From the NCBI GenBank assembly GCA_029863605.1, contig JAOTVB010000002.1, positions 248,001 through 312,000 of the forward strand: DNA of 64,000 nt, in the 5' to 3' direction. Position 1 is the stretch's first letter, and each line of letters begins with the position of its first letter. Below, piece after piece: positions 43,662 to 51,939 of this stretch. The notes beneath the pieces are model-generated. The model worked only from the letters and a program-made list of their open reading frames with translations. It ran no database searches and had not been told where the DNA came from. Origin of the DNA: Myxococcales bacterium (GTDB taxonomy: Bacteria > Myxococcota_A > Polyangia > Polyangiales > Houyiibacteriaceae). Made by a program: the position numbers and the translations under genes.

Positions 43662-45512
43662 ATGGCGAGCAAGAGCTCAGCACGCGACGAAGCGTCGAAC
43701 GAATCCAGGTTCAACTCTGAACCGGCCTCTCGCATAATCCCGAAGATCAAGGGCCGCGAACGAAAAGAGGTGCAGCTGCTTCTCGAACGCGGCCGCATGC
43801 AGGGGCACCTCACCTACGACGAGCTCAACGACGCGTTGCCTCCCGACATGGTGACCTCGGACCAAATCGACGACTTGATGGTGTGGCTGAAGAGCGAAGA
43901 CATCGACGTCGTCGATGGCGCGCCAGAAGGACAGAGCCGTACCAGTGAGGCACCCGTCGCCGCTACCCGCGGTGCCTCGCGTCGACCCTCCACGATTCCG
44001 CCTCCGGTCGAGGACAACTATGCGCAGAAGTCGAACGACCCCGTCCGGATGTATCTCCGCAAGATGGGCTCGGTCTCGCTCCTGACGCGTGAGGGCGAAG
44101 TCGAGATCGCAAAACGTATCGAAGACGGCGAGGGCAAGATTTTCGAGGTGATTCTCAACTCCCGGGTCGGCGTTTCGGAGATCCTCGACATCGGCGAGAA
44201 CCTCCGAAAGGGCAAGCTTCGCGTCAAAGACGTGGTCCGCGACCTCGACAAAGAAGAGGAAGTGGATTTCGAGGCGGCCAAAACCCGCGCGCTCAAGCTC
44301 TTCGACAAGGTCAAGCGCATCGAGTCATCGATGACCAAGGTGCGGGGCGAGCTCGACAGCAAGCGCCGCGTCTCTGACCGGAGCAAGAAGCAATACACCG
44401 CTCAGATCGACAAGCATCTCGATGAGCGGGTAGCGTTGCTTCGCGAGCTGAACCTCACCAAGAAGCAGATCGACCGAGTCGTTGCTCGCATCAAGAACTA
44501 CATCCGGCGCGTCGAGCGTGCCGAGCGAGAGATGAACGAAGCCGAACAGCGCGTCGGTGGCCTCAAGTTCAAAGACATGAAGCGGGTGGTTCGCGACATG
44601 CAAGAGAGCAAGGCAACCGAGAAGCGAGTTCATCGTCGATACGGCTCCGAAGAACAGATCCTGCTTTCCGAAGAGAACATCCGCGACGCGCAAAAGGCCA
44701 TCGCGGAGGTCGAAGAGGACATGGGTCAGGGGGTCGCGCACCTTCAAGACACTTACAGGGCACTCGCGGAAGGCGAGCGTCAGACCGAACGCGCCAAGGC
44801 GGAGCTGGTCGAGGCCAACCTTCGTCTCGTGGTTTCAATCGCCAAGAAGTACACCAACCGAGGCCTGCAGTTCCTCGATTTGATTCAAGAAGGCAACATC
44901 GGTTTGATGAAGGCGGTGGACAAGTTCGAGTACCGCCGTGGATACAAGTTTTCGACTTATGCGACCTGGTGGATCCGCCAGGCCATCACTCGCGCAATTG
45001 CCGACCAGGCCCGGACGATTCGAATTCCGGTCCACATGATCGAGACGATCAACAAGCTCATCCGGACCTCCCGCTACCTGGTGCAAGAGCTCGGTCGCGA
45101 GCCGGATCCAGAAGAGATCGCCGAGCGGATGGAGATGCCGCTCGAGAAGGTGCGCAAAGTCCTCAAGATCGCCAAAGAGCCGATCAGTCTCGAGACCCCG
45201 ATCGGCGAAGAGGAAGATAGCCATCTTGGCGACTTCATCGAGGACAAGAACGCCGTGTCTCCCGTCGAGGCGGTCATCGGTGGCAATCTCGAAGACCAGA
45301 CGCGCCGCGTCCTCAAGACCCTCACGCCCCGAGAAGAGAAAGTCCTCCGGATGCGCTTTGGCATAGGCGAAAAGAGCGACCACACCCTCGAGGAGGTCGG
45401 GCAAGACTTCGAGGTCACCCGAGAACGCATCCGCCAAATCGAAGCCAAAGCCCTCCGAAAGCTCCGCCACCCCAGCCGCTCGAAGCAGCTGCGGTCGTTC
45501 ATGGACAATTAA
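43662..45512 (+). CDS. rpoD: Primary sigma factor RpoD (sigma-70)
   Basis: 616 aa from ATG 43662, with AGAGG five bases before it; GTG 43656, overlapping the dnaG stop, is a weaker choice. Region 1.1 near residues 25-85, region 1.2 [21 protein letters not shown], a long non-conserved helical region, region 2 [14 protein letters not shown] through [18 protein letters not shown], region 3 and region 4 ([20 protein letters not shown]). It directs housekeeping transcription. A very long hairpin begins two bases after its stop. Confidence 0.97.
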   Translation: MASKSSARDEASNESRFNSEPASRIIPKIKGRERKEVQLLLERGRMQGHLTYDELNDALPPDMVTSDQIDDLMVWLKSEDIDVVDGAPEGQSRTSEAPVAATRGASRRPSTIPPPVEDNYAQKSNDPVRMYLRKMGSVSLLTREGEVEIAKRIEDGEGKIFEVILNSRVGVSEILDIGENLRKGKLRVKDVVRDLDKEEEVDFEAAKTRALKLFDKVKRIESSMTKVRGELDSKRRVSDRSKKQYTAQIDKHLDERVALLRELNLTKKQIDRVVARIKNYIRRVERAEREMNEAEQRVGGLKFKDMKRVVRDMQESKATEKRVHRRYGSEEQILLSEENIRDAQKAIAEVEEDMGQGVAHLQDTYRALAEGERQTERAKAELVEANLRLVVSIAKKYTNRGLQFLDLIQEGNIGLMKAVDKFEYRRGYKFSTYATWWIRQAITRAIADQARTIRIPVHMIETINKLIRTSRYLVQELGREPDPEEIAERMEMPLEKVRKVLKIAKEPISLETPIGEEEDSHLGDFIEDKNAVSPVEAVIGGNLEDQTRRVLKTLTPREEKVLRMRFGIGEKSDHTLEEVGQDFEVTRERIRQIEAKALRKLRHPSRSKQLRSFMDN

Positions 45513-45513
45513 C

Positions 45514-45632
45514 CGGAGGATGGCGCGGGACGGGCGTGCTCGCGCTGGGGCCCCGGTCGCGTTAGCGTCTCATACGGATCTATACGCACGCTCTTCCCCA
45601 GCGCTGTGCTGCCCATCCCGCGCCATCCTCCG
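45514..45632. repeat. 119-nt long hairpin (17-bp perfect arms plus inner stems) after rpoD
   Basis: GGAGGATGGCGCGGGA at 45515-45530 is the exact reverse complement of 45616-45631, and the flanking C45514/G45632 adds a pair. Inside, GGGC (45532-45535) pairs with GCCC (45611-45614), GCGCTGGGG (45542-45550) with CCCCAGCGC (45596-45604), and AGCGT (45564-45568) with ACGCT (45588-45592). It could be the rpoD terminator, a structured RNA, or a mobile palindromic element. Confidence 0.6.
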
Positions 45633-45679
45633 ATCGATCATTCGCGTTCAGTTCCCGTTCACGCTAGAACCGCTGACAA

Positions 45680-45753
45680 GGGCCCATAGCTCAATTGGTT
45701 AGAGCCCCCGGCTCATAACCGGGTTGTTCCTGGTTCGAGTCCAGGTGGGCCTA
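45680..45753 (+). tRNA. tRNA with CAU anticodon, probably tRNA-Ile2 (lysidine type), otherwise elongator tRNA-Met
   Basis: Acceptor GGGCCCA/TGGGCCT (first pair G-U), D stem GCTC/GAGC, anticodon arm CCCGG-CTCATAA-CCGGG, T arm CTGG-TTCGAGT-CCAG, discriminator A, CCA not encoded. C4-G69 and C5-G68 acceptor pairs favour the TilS-modified isoleucine tRNA reading AUA; tilS is in this window (55182). The initiator form is excluded by the acceptor pairing. Confidence 0.85.
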
Positions 45754-45919
45754 CTACGTGACGTTGTTTTCGAGGAGTAGGTGTCGGCGCGGCCCGGGTC
45801 ACCGGGCGACGCGAGTGAATGCACGGGCGCTAACGCTGGCGCTGATTCTGCTTGCGCTTGCGCCTTAGGGAGAGGCACGCTACAGGCCCGCCAGCTTCGG
45901 GATAGACGGGAGGCAGTCC

Positions 45920-46633
45920 TTGCGCGAAGAGCTGGTAGCCCTGGCCAAACTTGCAGAGATGGACGATTCGGCTCGAGACATCGAGAACGAGCTCAAGCAA
46001 ATCCCCGAACACCTCGAAGAGCTCCGCACTGGGGTGCAGACGCTCGAGAGCATGCTCGCCCAAGAGCGCGAACAGCTCAATGTCGCGAGGCAACTCAAGA
46101 TTGAGCAGAGCGGCGAGTTGAAGGAACGCACCGAGGGCCTGCAGCGAGCCCGCAAGAAGGCCGCGCAGGCCACCAGCGCTCGCGAAGCGGATGCAGGCGA
46201 GCGCGAAATCGAGGCCAATCGCCGCGCGATCAAGGAGCGCGAAGACGAACTCGCGCGCATCGGTCAGGCGATTGAAGCCAAAGAAGCATCGCTCGCAGAG
46301 CGCGAGAAAGACTTCGAAGAAGCCAAAGGAGTGCTCCAGTCCGAGGAGGAGTCCTCGAAGACACGCATTGCCGAGCTAGAGGTAGAACGGGGCAAGTTGT
46401 TGAACGGCCGCGACGAGCTGGTCGTGAAGATTCCGAAGACCGTGGTCAAGCGATACGACCGTCTCCGCACCGGCATTCCGAACGCGGTCATCATCATCAA
46501 GGACGGTACCTGCAGCGCGTGTCGGATGGCACTTCCGCCGCAGCTCGGCATCGAGCTTCAGCGGGCCGACGCTCTCCATCAGTGCCCCCACTGCCGCCGG
46601 ATCATCATCCATAAGAAGGTCATCGAAGACTGA
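45920..46633 (+). CDS. Coiled-coil protein with C4 zinc ribbon (zf-RING_7 type)
   Basis: 237 aa from TTG 45920, six bases after a strong SD (GGGAGG). Residues about 10-165 are a continuous Glu/Arg/Leu coiled coil; residues 198-225 are a zinc ribbon with Cys198, Cys201, Cys222 and Cys225 (CSAC and CPHC). The family is found widely in bacteria, sits near primase/sigma and tRNA genes in many genomes, and has no settled role; nucleic-acid binding is plausible. It ends five bases before the BKACE-type gene. Confidence 0.85.
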   Translation: MREELVALAKLAEMDDSARDIENELKQIPEHLEELRTGVQTLESMLAQEREQLNVARQLKIEQSGELKERTEGLQRARKKAAQATSAREADAGEREIEANRRAIKEREDELARIGQAIEAKEASLAEREKDFEEAKGVLQSEEESSKTRIAELEVERGKLLNGRDELVVKIPKTVVKRYDRLRTGIPNAVIIIKDGTCSACRMALPPQLGIELQRADALHQCPHCRRIIIHKKVIED

Positions 46634-46638
46634 ACACC

Positions 46639-47496
46639 ATGGAAAAGGCCATTCTCACGTGTGCGGTGAACGGGGTGCTCACCAATCCGAAGCAGCATCC
46701 TGTTCCAGTCACGCCCGACGAAATGGCGGCGTCCGCCAAGGAGGCGTACGACGCTGGAGCCTCGATCTTCCACATTCACTTCCGACGCCAGGAGCCGAAC
46801 CTGGGACACCTGCCTTCCTGGGACCCCGAGGTCGCGTTGGCAGCGAGTGATGCGATCCGAGAATTGTGTCCGGGTGCGATCATCAATCAGACCACAGGCG
46901 TGATGGACGATGACGTCTCCGGTCCTGTCGCGTGCCTTCTCAGGATCAAGCCAGAGATCGCAGCCTGTAACGCGGGCAGCCTGAACTACCTCAAGCTCAA
47001 GAAGGACGGCAGCTGGGCCTGGCCGCCGATGCTCTTCCCGAACACCGTCGAGAAGGTCCAAAAGATGATCGATGCGATGGACGAGGTTGGTGCGATTCCG
47101 GAGATGGAGTGCTTCGATGTCGGCATTGCGCGCTCGGTGGACCTCTATGTACGAGCCGGGATGACGGACAACCCGCACTACAACTTCGTCATGGGAGTCG
47201 CTTCCGGCATGCCCGCCGATTCCGACCTCCTCGAGCTACTGCTCCGCTACAAGCGCGAAGGCGCGCACTGGCAGGCTACGTTGATCGGCCGCGAAGAGAT
47301 TTGGCCTGTGCACCAGAAAGCGGCAGACCTCGGGGGCATGCTTCGTACGGGCGTGGAGGACACTTTCTATCTTCCAAACGGGGACAAGACCACCGGCAAT
47401 GGCCAATTGATCGAGGCGCTCGCGAAGTGCGCCCAGAACGCCGGCCGCTCGGTGGCCTCGCCACAAGAGGCCCGCGAAATGCTTGGCCTCAACTGA
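46639..47496 (+). CDS. BKACE-family beta-keto acid cleavage enzyme (DUF849)
   Basis: 285 aa. TIM-barrel enzyme with the metal-binding HxH motif at His45-His47 (IFHIHFRR) and strand motifs NQTTGVM, CNAGSLNY and EMECFDVG. The prototype, 3-keto-5-aminohexanoate cleavage enzyme, transfers acetyl-CoA onto a beta-keto acid; the family acts on many substrates, so the true one is unknown. It follows the zinc-ribbon gene by five bases. Its stop is separated from the convergent ilvE stop only by a palindromic terminator. Confidence 0.88.
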   Translation: MEKAILTCAVNGVLTNPKQHPVPVTPDEMAASAKEAYDAGASIFHIHFRRQEPNLGHLPSWDPEVALAASDAIRELCPGAIINQTTGVMDDDVSGPVACLLRIKPEIAACNAGSLNYLKLKKDGSWAWPPMLFPNTVEKVQKMIDAMDEVGAIPEMECFDVGIARSVDLYVRAGMTDNPHYNFVMGVASGMPADSDLLELLLRYKREGAHWQATLIGREEIWPVHQKAADLGGMLRTGVEDTFYLPNGDKTTGNGQLIEALAKCAQNAGRSVASPQEAREMLGLN

Positions 47497-47515
47497 AAAG
47501 GGGACAGTCCCCTTT
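47497..47515. terminator. Bidirectional palindromic terminator (AAAGGGGA-CAG-TCCCCTTT)
   Basis: Eight perfect pairs around a CAG loop, filling the gap between the BKACE stop (47496) and the ilvE stop (47516). Core GGGACAGTCCC is shared with the element at 24860-24880. Confidence 0.65.
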
Positions 47516-48433
47516 CTACACGATGCTGAGCCAACGGTCGTCGGGGACGTTCACGCCCTTGACCGCGTCGAAGTACGCCTTCTGAACGTTTTCCGTAATG
47601 GGGCCACGGCTGCCGGCGCCGATCGCGCGGTGGTCTAGCTCGCGAACGGGGGTGACTTCGGCCGCGGTACCCACCATGAACATCTCGTCGGCGATGTAGA
47701 GCTCGTCGCGGGAGACGAGCCGCTCTTCAACTTGGATGCCCATGTTGCGCATCAGGGTGATGACCGTGTCTCGAGTAATGCCGATCAGCAGTGAGCCCCC
47801 TTGCGCGGGCGTGCTCACCTTGCCGTCGCGGACGATGAAGATGTTCTCGCCCGACGCCTCTGAAACGTAGCCCTGTGGGTCGAGCATGATCGCTTCGTCG
47901 TACCCGGCGGCTACGACCTCGCGCTTGGCGAGGATCGAGTTAACGTAGTGGCCCGTGATCTTGCCCTTGGCCATCAGGGAGTCGATCCCCGCGCGCTTGA
48001 ACGAGCTGACCTTTGCGTGGATGCCTTTGGTCAACCCCTCGTCGCCGAGGTACGCCCCCCAGCGCCACGCGATGATGGCGACGCGGGTGGGGTTCTCGGC
48101 ACCAAGCCCCATGGCGCCATCACCCATGAAGGCGATCGGCCGGATGTAGCACTCGTCGAGCCCGTTAGTCCGGACCGTCTCGACGCACGCTTCGACGATC
48201 TCTCTTGCCGTATAAGGTATCGGGAGCGTACAGATGTGGGCGGACTCGAACAGACGCCGGATGTGATCTTCGAGGCGAAAGACCGCGCTTCGGCCGTCAG
48301 CCAGCTGGTAACAGCGGATGCCCTCGAAGACGCCCAACCCGTAGTGAAGGGTGTGCGTCAGTACGTGGACGTTGGCCTGTTCCCACGGAATCAGCTTCCC
48401 GTCGAACCAGATCTTGTCCACTTTATCGACCAT
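47516..48433 (-). CDS. ilvE: Branched-chain amino acid aminotransferase
   Basis: 305 aa, class IV PLP enzyme. The catalytic lysine is Lys158 (AKGKITGHYVNS); other motifs are HTLHYGLGVFEGIR, YIRPIAFMGDGAMGL and SEASGENIF. It catalyses the last step of Ile, Leu and Val synthesis and the first of their breakdown. AGGAG lies five bases before the ATG. A GC-rich stem (CGCCC 48448-48452 with GGGCG 48461-48465) sits in its leader. Divergent from yajC-secDF. Confidence 0.95.
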   Translation of the reverse strand: MVDKVDKIWFDGKLIPWEQANVHVLTHTLHYGLGVFEGIRCYQLADGRSAVFRLEDHIRRLFESAHICTLPIPYTAREIVEACVETVRTNGLDECYIRPIAFMGDGAMGLGAENPTRVAIIAWRWGAYLGDEGLTKGIHAKVSSFKRAGIDSLMAKGKITGHYVNSILAKREVVAAGYDEAIMLDPQGYVSEASGENIFIVRDGKVSTPAQGGSLLIGITRDTVITLMRNMGIQVEERLVSRDELYIADEMFMVGTAAEVTPVRELDHRAIGAGSRGPITENVQKAYFDAVKGVNVPDDRWLSIV

Positions 48434-48545
48434 TGGCGCTCCTGACGCGCCCGTTTGCCTGGGCGTCGCGCGTATGTAGCATATTTCCGCAATTCCGCTG
48501 AGTTGACGTGCTTCGGGGCATGGAGTAGACCAGCGCCCGCTTGAG

Positions 48546-48575
48546 GAGCCCGGATAGCGGCATGCATCCGGGCTC
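48546..48575 (+). promoter_or_regulatory. 10-bp perfect stem in the yajC leader
   Basis: GAGCCCGGAT (48546-48555) pairs with ATCCGGGCTC (48566-48575) around a 10-base loop, ending 21 bp before the yajC start and just before its SD. No T run. It could be an attenuator, a processing site, or an upstream terminator. Confidence 0.4.
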
Positions 48576-48596
48576 TACGCACTTCGAGGTCGCACC

Positions 48597-48977
48597 TTGC
48601 TGTATTCGTTATTCCATATACTGCTTCAGCCGGAGGTGAGTGGTGGTCCGGCGGCTCCTCCCGCGGGCGGCGGTGGCGCGCCGTCTCCGATTCCGGGCTG
48701 CGGTGGTGGTCCGATGGACCTCGGCCTCATCCTCTTGATGTTCGCGGTCCTTTACTTCTTGATGATCCGCCCGCAACAGAAGCGTGCCAAGGAGCACGAC
48801 ACCTTGATGGGCGCGCTCAAGAAGGGTGACATCGTGCGAACCAACGGCGGAATCCGCGGTGAGGTCACGGCTGTCGACGAGCGCGACGTCACGATCGAGA
48901 TCGCTGACCGCATGCGCATCAAGGTCTTAAAGAGCCACATCGCGGGGTTGGACCAGCCCCCAGCAGAGAAGAGCTGA
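48597..48977 (+). CDS. yajC: Preprotein translocase subunit YajC
   Basis: 126 aa from TTG 48597, six bases after GAGGT. A Gly/Pro-rich N-terminal stretch is followed by one membrane helix (LGLILLMFAVLYFLMI) and the conserved RPQQKRAKEHD and GDIVRTNGGIRGEV motifs. Part of the SecDF-YajC complex that aids Sec export. The N-terminal extension before the helix (about 40 residues) is longer than in E. coli. secD follows 17 bp downstream. Confidence 0.93.
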   Translation: MLYSLFHILLQPEVSGGPAAPPAGGGGAPSPIPGCGGGPMDLGLILLMFAVLYFLMIRPQQKRAKEHDTLMGALKKGDIVRTNGGIRGEVTAVDERDVTIEIADRMRIKVLKSHIAGLDQPPAEKS

Positions 48978-48994
48978 AGGCACGGGCGAGAATC

Positions 48995-50797
48995 ATGGAT
49001 CGAGGCTGGTACTTTCGTTTGGCAATCGTCGTCGGCTCCACAATCTTGGGCCTTCTGGCGCTGTGGCCGAGCGTCGACCGCTGGCTGCCCACGCCCGACA
49101 TCGTCAAAGAATACTTCGACAATCAGATCAACCCCGGGCTCGACATCAAGGGCGGTCTGCGGTTGATGTACGAGGTCGAGGTCGACGAATACATTCGCGA
49201 CCGCCGTGACCGCATTGCCGAGCAGGTGCAGCGCCAGTGCGGAGTGCTCATCGGCGCGGTGTCGGAGGAAGACGTCGACGACGTCGACAGAGAGACGATG
49301 TCGAAGATCCAAGAGCGCTGCAAAATCGAGCGTGTCGATAAAGACGGCGGTGCCGTCCGTGCGATTCGGGTCACGTTCTCCAATCAGGCAGACGCAGACA
49401 AGCTCTCGAAGACCTGGGTGCGCGATTATTTCAGAGATTTGCGGGTTGCCAGCGGTGTGGGCGGCCTCGTCGTCGACCTTCACATGCGCGAAGAGCAGCT
49501 CAGCAACATGCGCGAGACGGCCGTTCGACAGTCCGAGCGCACCATCACCAATCGCATCGACAGTCTCGGCGTTCTCGAGCCGACCGTGATCGCTCGACCG
49601 AACGACGGCGACATCATCATCGAGGTGCCAGGCGCGCAGGAGAGCTCCTTCGAGCGCATCAAGTCGATCATCAGCCGCACCGCGCAACTCCAGTTCAAAA
49701 TCGTCGATGACGAGGCCACGGACGTGGGGGCGCTGCTTTCCAATCCGCCGCCCGGAATCTACCTCGACGCCGACTCGCAACCCTACCTCGAGGCGTTCGG
49801 CGAAGACGCTCGCGAGCTTCTGCGGGACCACATCGCGACCATTCCCGTGCCGGACGACCACGAGCTCGCGATCGGGCGGCAGGATCCAGACCCCGATCGC
49901 GGAGGCGAGGGTTGGCGCACCTACTACATGTACCGTGTCGCCGACGTGACCGGTGAAGACTTGGACGACGCTGCCGTCGGCTTCGACCCGCAGAGCGGCA
50001 GCCCCGAGGTCGACTTCACGATGAACACACGCGGCGCCTCGCGCATGGCGGACCTCACGGGCTCCAGCATCGGCAAGCGCATGGCGATCGTCTTGGACGA
50101 CCGCGTCGAGTCGGCGCCCGTGATCCAGGGCCAGATCGGTGCCCGCGGCCGCATTACGCTCGGCGCTTATCTTGACCGCAACGAGCTCCTCCAAGAGGCC
50201 AAAGACCTCGTCGTCGTGCTTCAAGCAGGCGCTCTTCCCGCGCCGCTCCGCCCGGCCAACGAACAGCTCATCGGGCCTACCCTCGGTCAGGACTCGGTGA
50301 CCAAGGGCGCCCGCGCCGCCTTGATCGGAGTCCTTCTCGTCTTGCTCTTCATGGCCGTCTACTACCAAGTGGCCGGCTTGGTGGCCGACACGATGGTCGT
50401 CCTCAACCTCTTGCTGCTCCTCGGCATCATGTCGGGGATTGGCGCAACCCTCACCTTGCCAGGAGTGGCGGCGATCGCGCTCACCGTCGGTATGGCAGTC
50501 GATGCAAACGTGCTGATCACCGAACGCATTCGTGAGGAGCTGAGGCTTGGCAAATCCCCGCGCTCCGCCGTCGAGCAGGGCTTCGCGCGCGCTTATTCTT
50601 CCGTCTTTGATAGTCAGCTGACGACCGCCATCGCGGGCGTGGTGCTCTGGCAATTCGGCACCGGGCCGATCAAAGGCTTCGCGACGATGCTGTTGATCGG
50701 CATCGCGACTTCGCTTTTCACCGGCACGTTCTGCTCCAAGGTAGTCTTCGATTGGATCGTTCGCGGCTTACGTGTCCAGAGACTCCGGGTGGGTTGA
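48995..50797 (+). CDS. secD: Protein translocase subunit SecD
   Basis: 600 aa. N-terminal helix (about 8-25), DIKGGLRLMYEVEVDE motif, a large periplasmic P1 domain, the SGGV-like and NTRGASRMADLTG regions, and the six-helix C-terminal part (GALPAPLRPANEQLIGPTLGQ; GIMSGIGATLTLPGVAAI; MAVDANVLITERIREE). It uses the proton gradient to pull proteins across the membrane. secF follows after one base. Confidence 0.95.
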   Translation: MDRGWYFRLAIVVGSTILGLLALWPSVDRWLPTPDIVKEYFDNQINPGLDIKGGLRLMYEVEVDEYIRDRRDRIAEQVQRQCGVLIGAVSEEDVDDVDRETMSKIQERCKIERVDKDGGAVRAIRVTFSNQADADKLSKTWVRDYFRDLRVASGVGGLVVDLHMREEQLSNMRETAVRQSERTITNRIDSLGVLEPTVIARPNDGDIIIEVPGAQESSFERIKSIISRTAQLQFKIVDDEATDVGALLSNPPPGIYLDADSQPYLEAFGEDARELLRDHIATIPVPDDHELAIGRQDPDPDRGGEGWRTYYMYRVADVTGEDLDDAAVGFDPQSGSPEVDFTMNTRGASRMADLTGSSIGKRMAIVLDDRVESAPVIQGQIGARGRITLGAYLDRNELLQEAKDLVVVLQAGALPAPLRPANEQLIGPTLGQDSVTKGARAALIGVLLVLLFMAVYYQVAGLVADTMVVLNLLLLLGIMSGIGATLTLPGVAAIALTVGMAVDANVLITERIREELRLGKSPRSAVEQGFARAYSSVFDSQLTTAIAGVVLWQFGTGPIKGFATMLLIGIATSLFTGTFCSKVVFDWIVRGLRVQRLRVG

Positions 50798-50798
50798 G

Positions 50799-51935
50799 AT
50801 GGAGTTCGTCAAGCCGGGCACCTACATCGACTTCATGAAGTACCGCGCGCCCGTGGTGACCTTCCTCGGGCTTCTTGCGACTTTGAGCCTGGTCTCGCTC
50901 TTCTACCCCGGCCCCAACTACGGGATCGACTTCGCTGGCGGCACTGAAATTCAGCTTCAGTTCAGCGCTGATACTTCTCCAGGGGAAGTCCGCGCTGCAC
51001 TGGGAGAGGCGGGGTACTCACGACCCGATGTGATCAGCGTCGAAGGGGCCGACAACGAGTACATCATTCGCGTGCGCGAGGTCTCGTCGCTTCCAGAGGA
51101 GCAGGTTGGCCAGATCCGCGAGTCCGTGAACTCCATACTCGGCGAAGACGTCATTCGCGAGATGAAGGTTTCGCCAGGCGGTGACAAGATCACGCTTCGC
51201 GTGTCCGTTGAGGTTAACGAGCAACAGCTTCAAGAGGCGCTCGAGGCCGGAGGCGCGCGCGTACGCTCCGTGAGCTCCCTCGCTGGAAGCCGTGATCCTC
51301 GGTACGAAGCCCAACTAGTCGGCGTCGCAGACGAGCTTCTCACTTCGCTTCAAAAGGCGTTTGCCGATCGCGCCCCCGAGACACCGCTTCGGGTCGAGTG
51401 GGTGGGCCCAAAAGCCGGCGAGCAACTTAGAGACGCGGCGATCCAGTCACTCCTCTATGCGATCGCGTTCATCATGCTCTACGTGGCGTTCCGGTTCGAC
51501 ATGCGGTTTGCACCGGGAGGCGTCATCGCGATGTTCCACGATGCGCTGATCACACTCGGTGTCTACGTGCTCCTTCAAAAAGAGGTGAACCTGACCACGG
51601 TCGCAGCGCTTTTGACGATCATGGGTTATTCGATCAACGACACAATCGTCGTGTACGATCGAATCCGTGAGAACATGGTACGCGTGCGTGACAAGAGCCT
51701 CCGCGAGCTGATCAACATCAGCACCTCTCAGATGCTCTCACGAACCATCATCACCTCGGTCACGACGCTCCTTTCAGTCGCTGCGTTCTTCTTCCTCGGC
51801 ACCGGGGTCATCCAGGACATCGCTTTTGCTCTCGGGATCGGTATCATGATCGGCACACTTTCGTCGATCTTCATCGCGGCCCCGATCACCGAGCTCATGG
51901 ATCGACGACTGTTCAGCCGTTCGACCGGGAGTTAG
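50799..51935 (+). CDS. secF: Protein translocase subunit SecF
   Basis: 378 aa from ATG 50799, one base after the secD stop; an in-frame earlier start at 50772 would overlap secD. Motifs GIDFAGGTEIQLQF at the N-terminus and MGYSINDTIVVYDRIREN and SRTIITSVTTLL in the C-terminal helices are typical of SecF. Partner of SecD and YajC. A periplasmic segment of about 130 residues is normal to slightly long. recJ follows four bases after its stop. Confidence 0.95.
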   Translation: MEFVKPGTYIDFMKYRAPVVTFLGLLATLSLVSLFYPGPNYGIDFAGGTEIQLQFSADTSPGEVRAALGEAGYSRPDVISVEGADNEYIIRVREVSSLPEEQVGQIRESVNSILGEDVIREMKVSPGGDKITLRVSVEVNEQQLQEALEAGGARVRSVSSLAGSRDPRYEAQLVGVADELLTSLQKAFADRAPETPLRVEWVGPKAGEQLRDAAIQSLLYAIAFIMLYVAFRFDMRFAPGGVIAMFHDALITLGVYVLLQKEVNLTTVAALLTIMGYSINDTIVVYDRIRENMVRVRDKSLRELINISTSQMLSRTIITSVTTLLSVAAFFFLGTGVIQDIAFALGIGIMIGTLSSIFIAAPITELMDRRLFSRSTGS

Positions 51936-51939
51936 CCAC

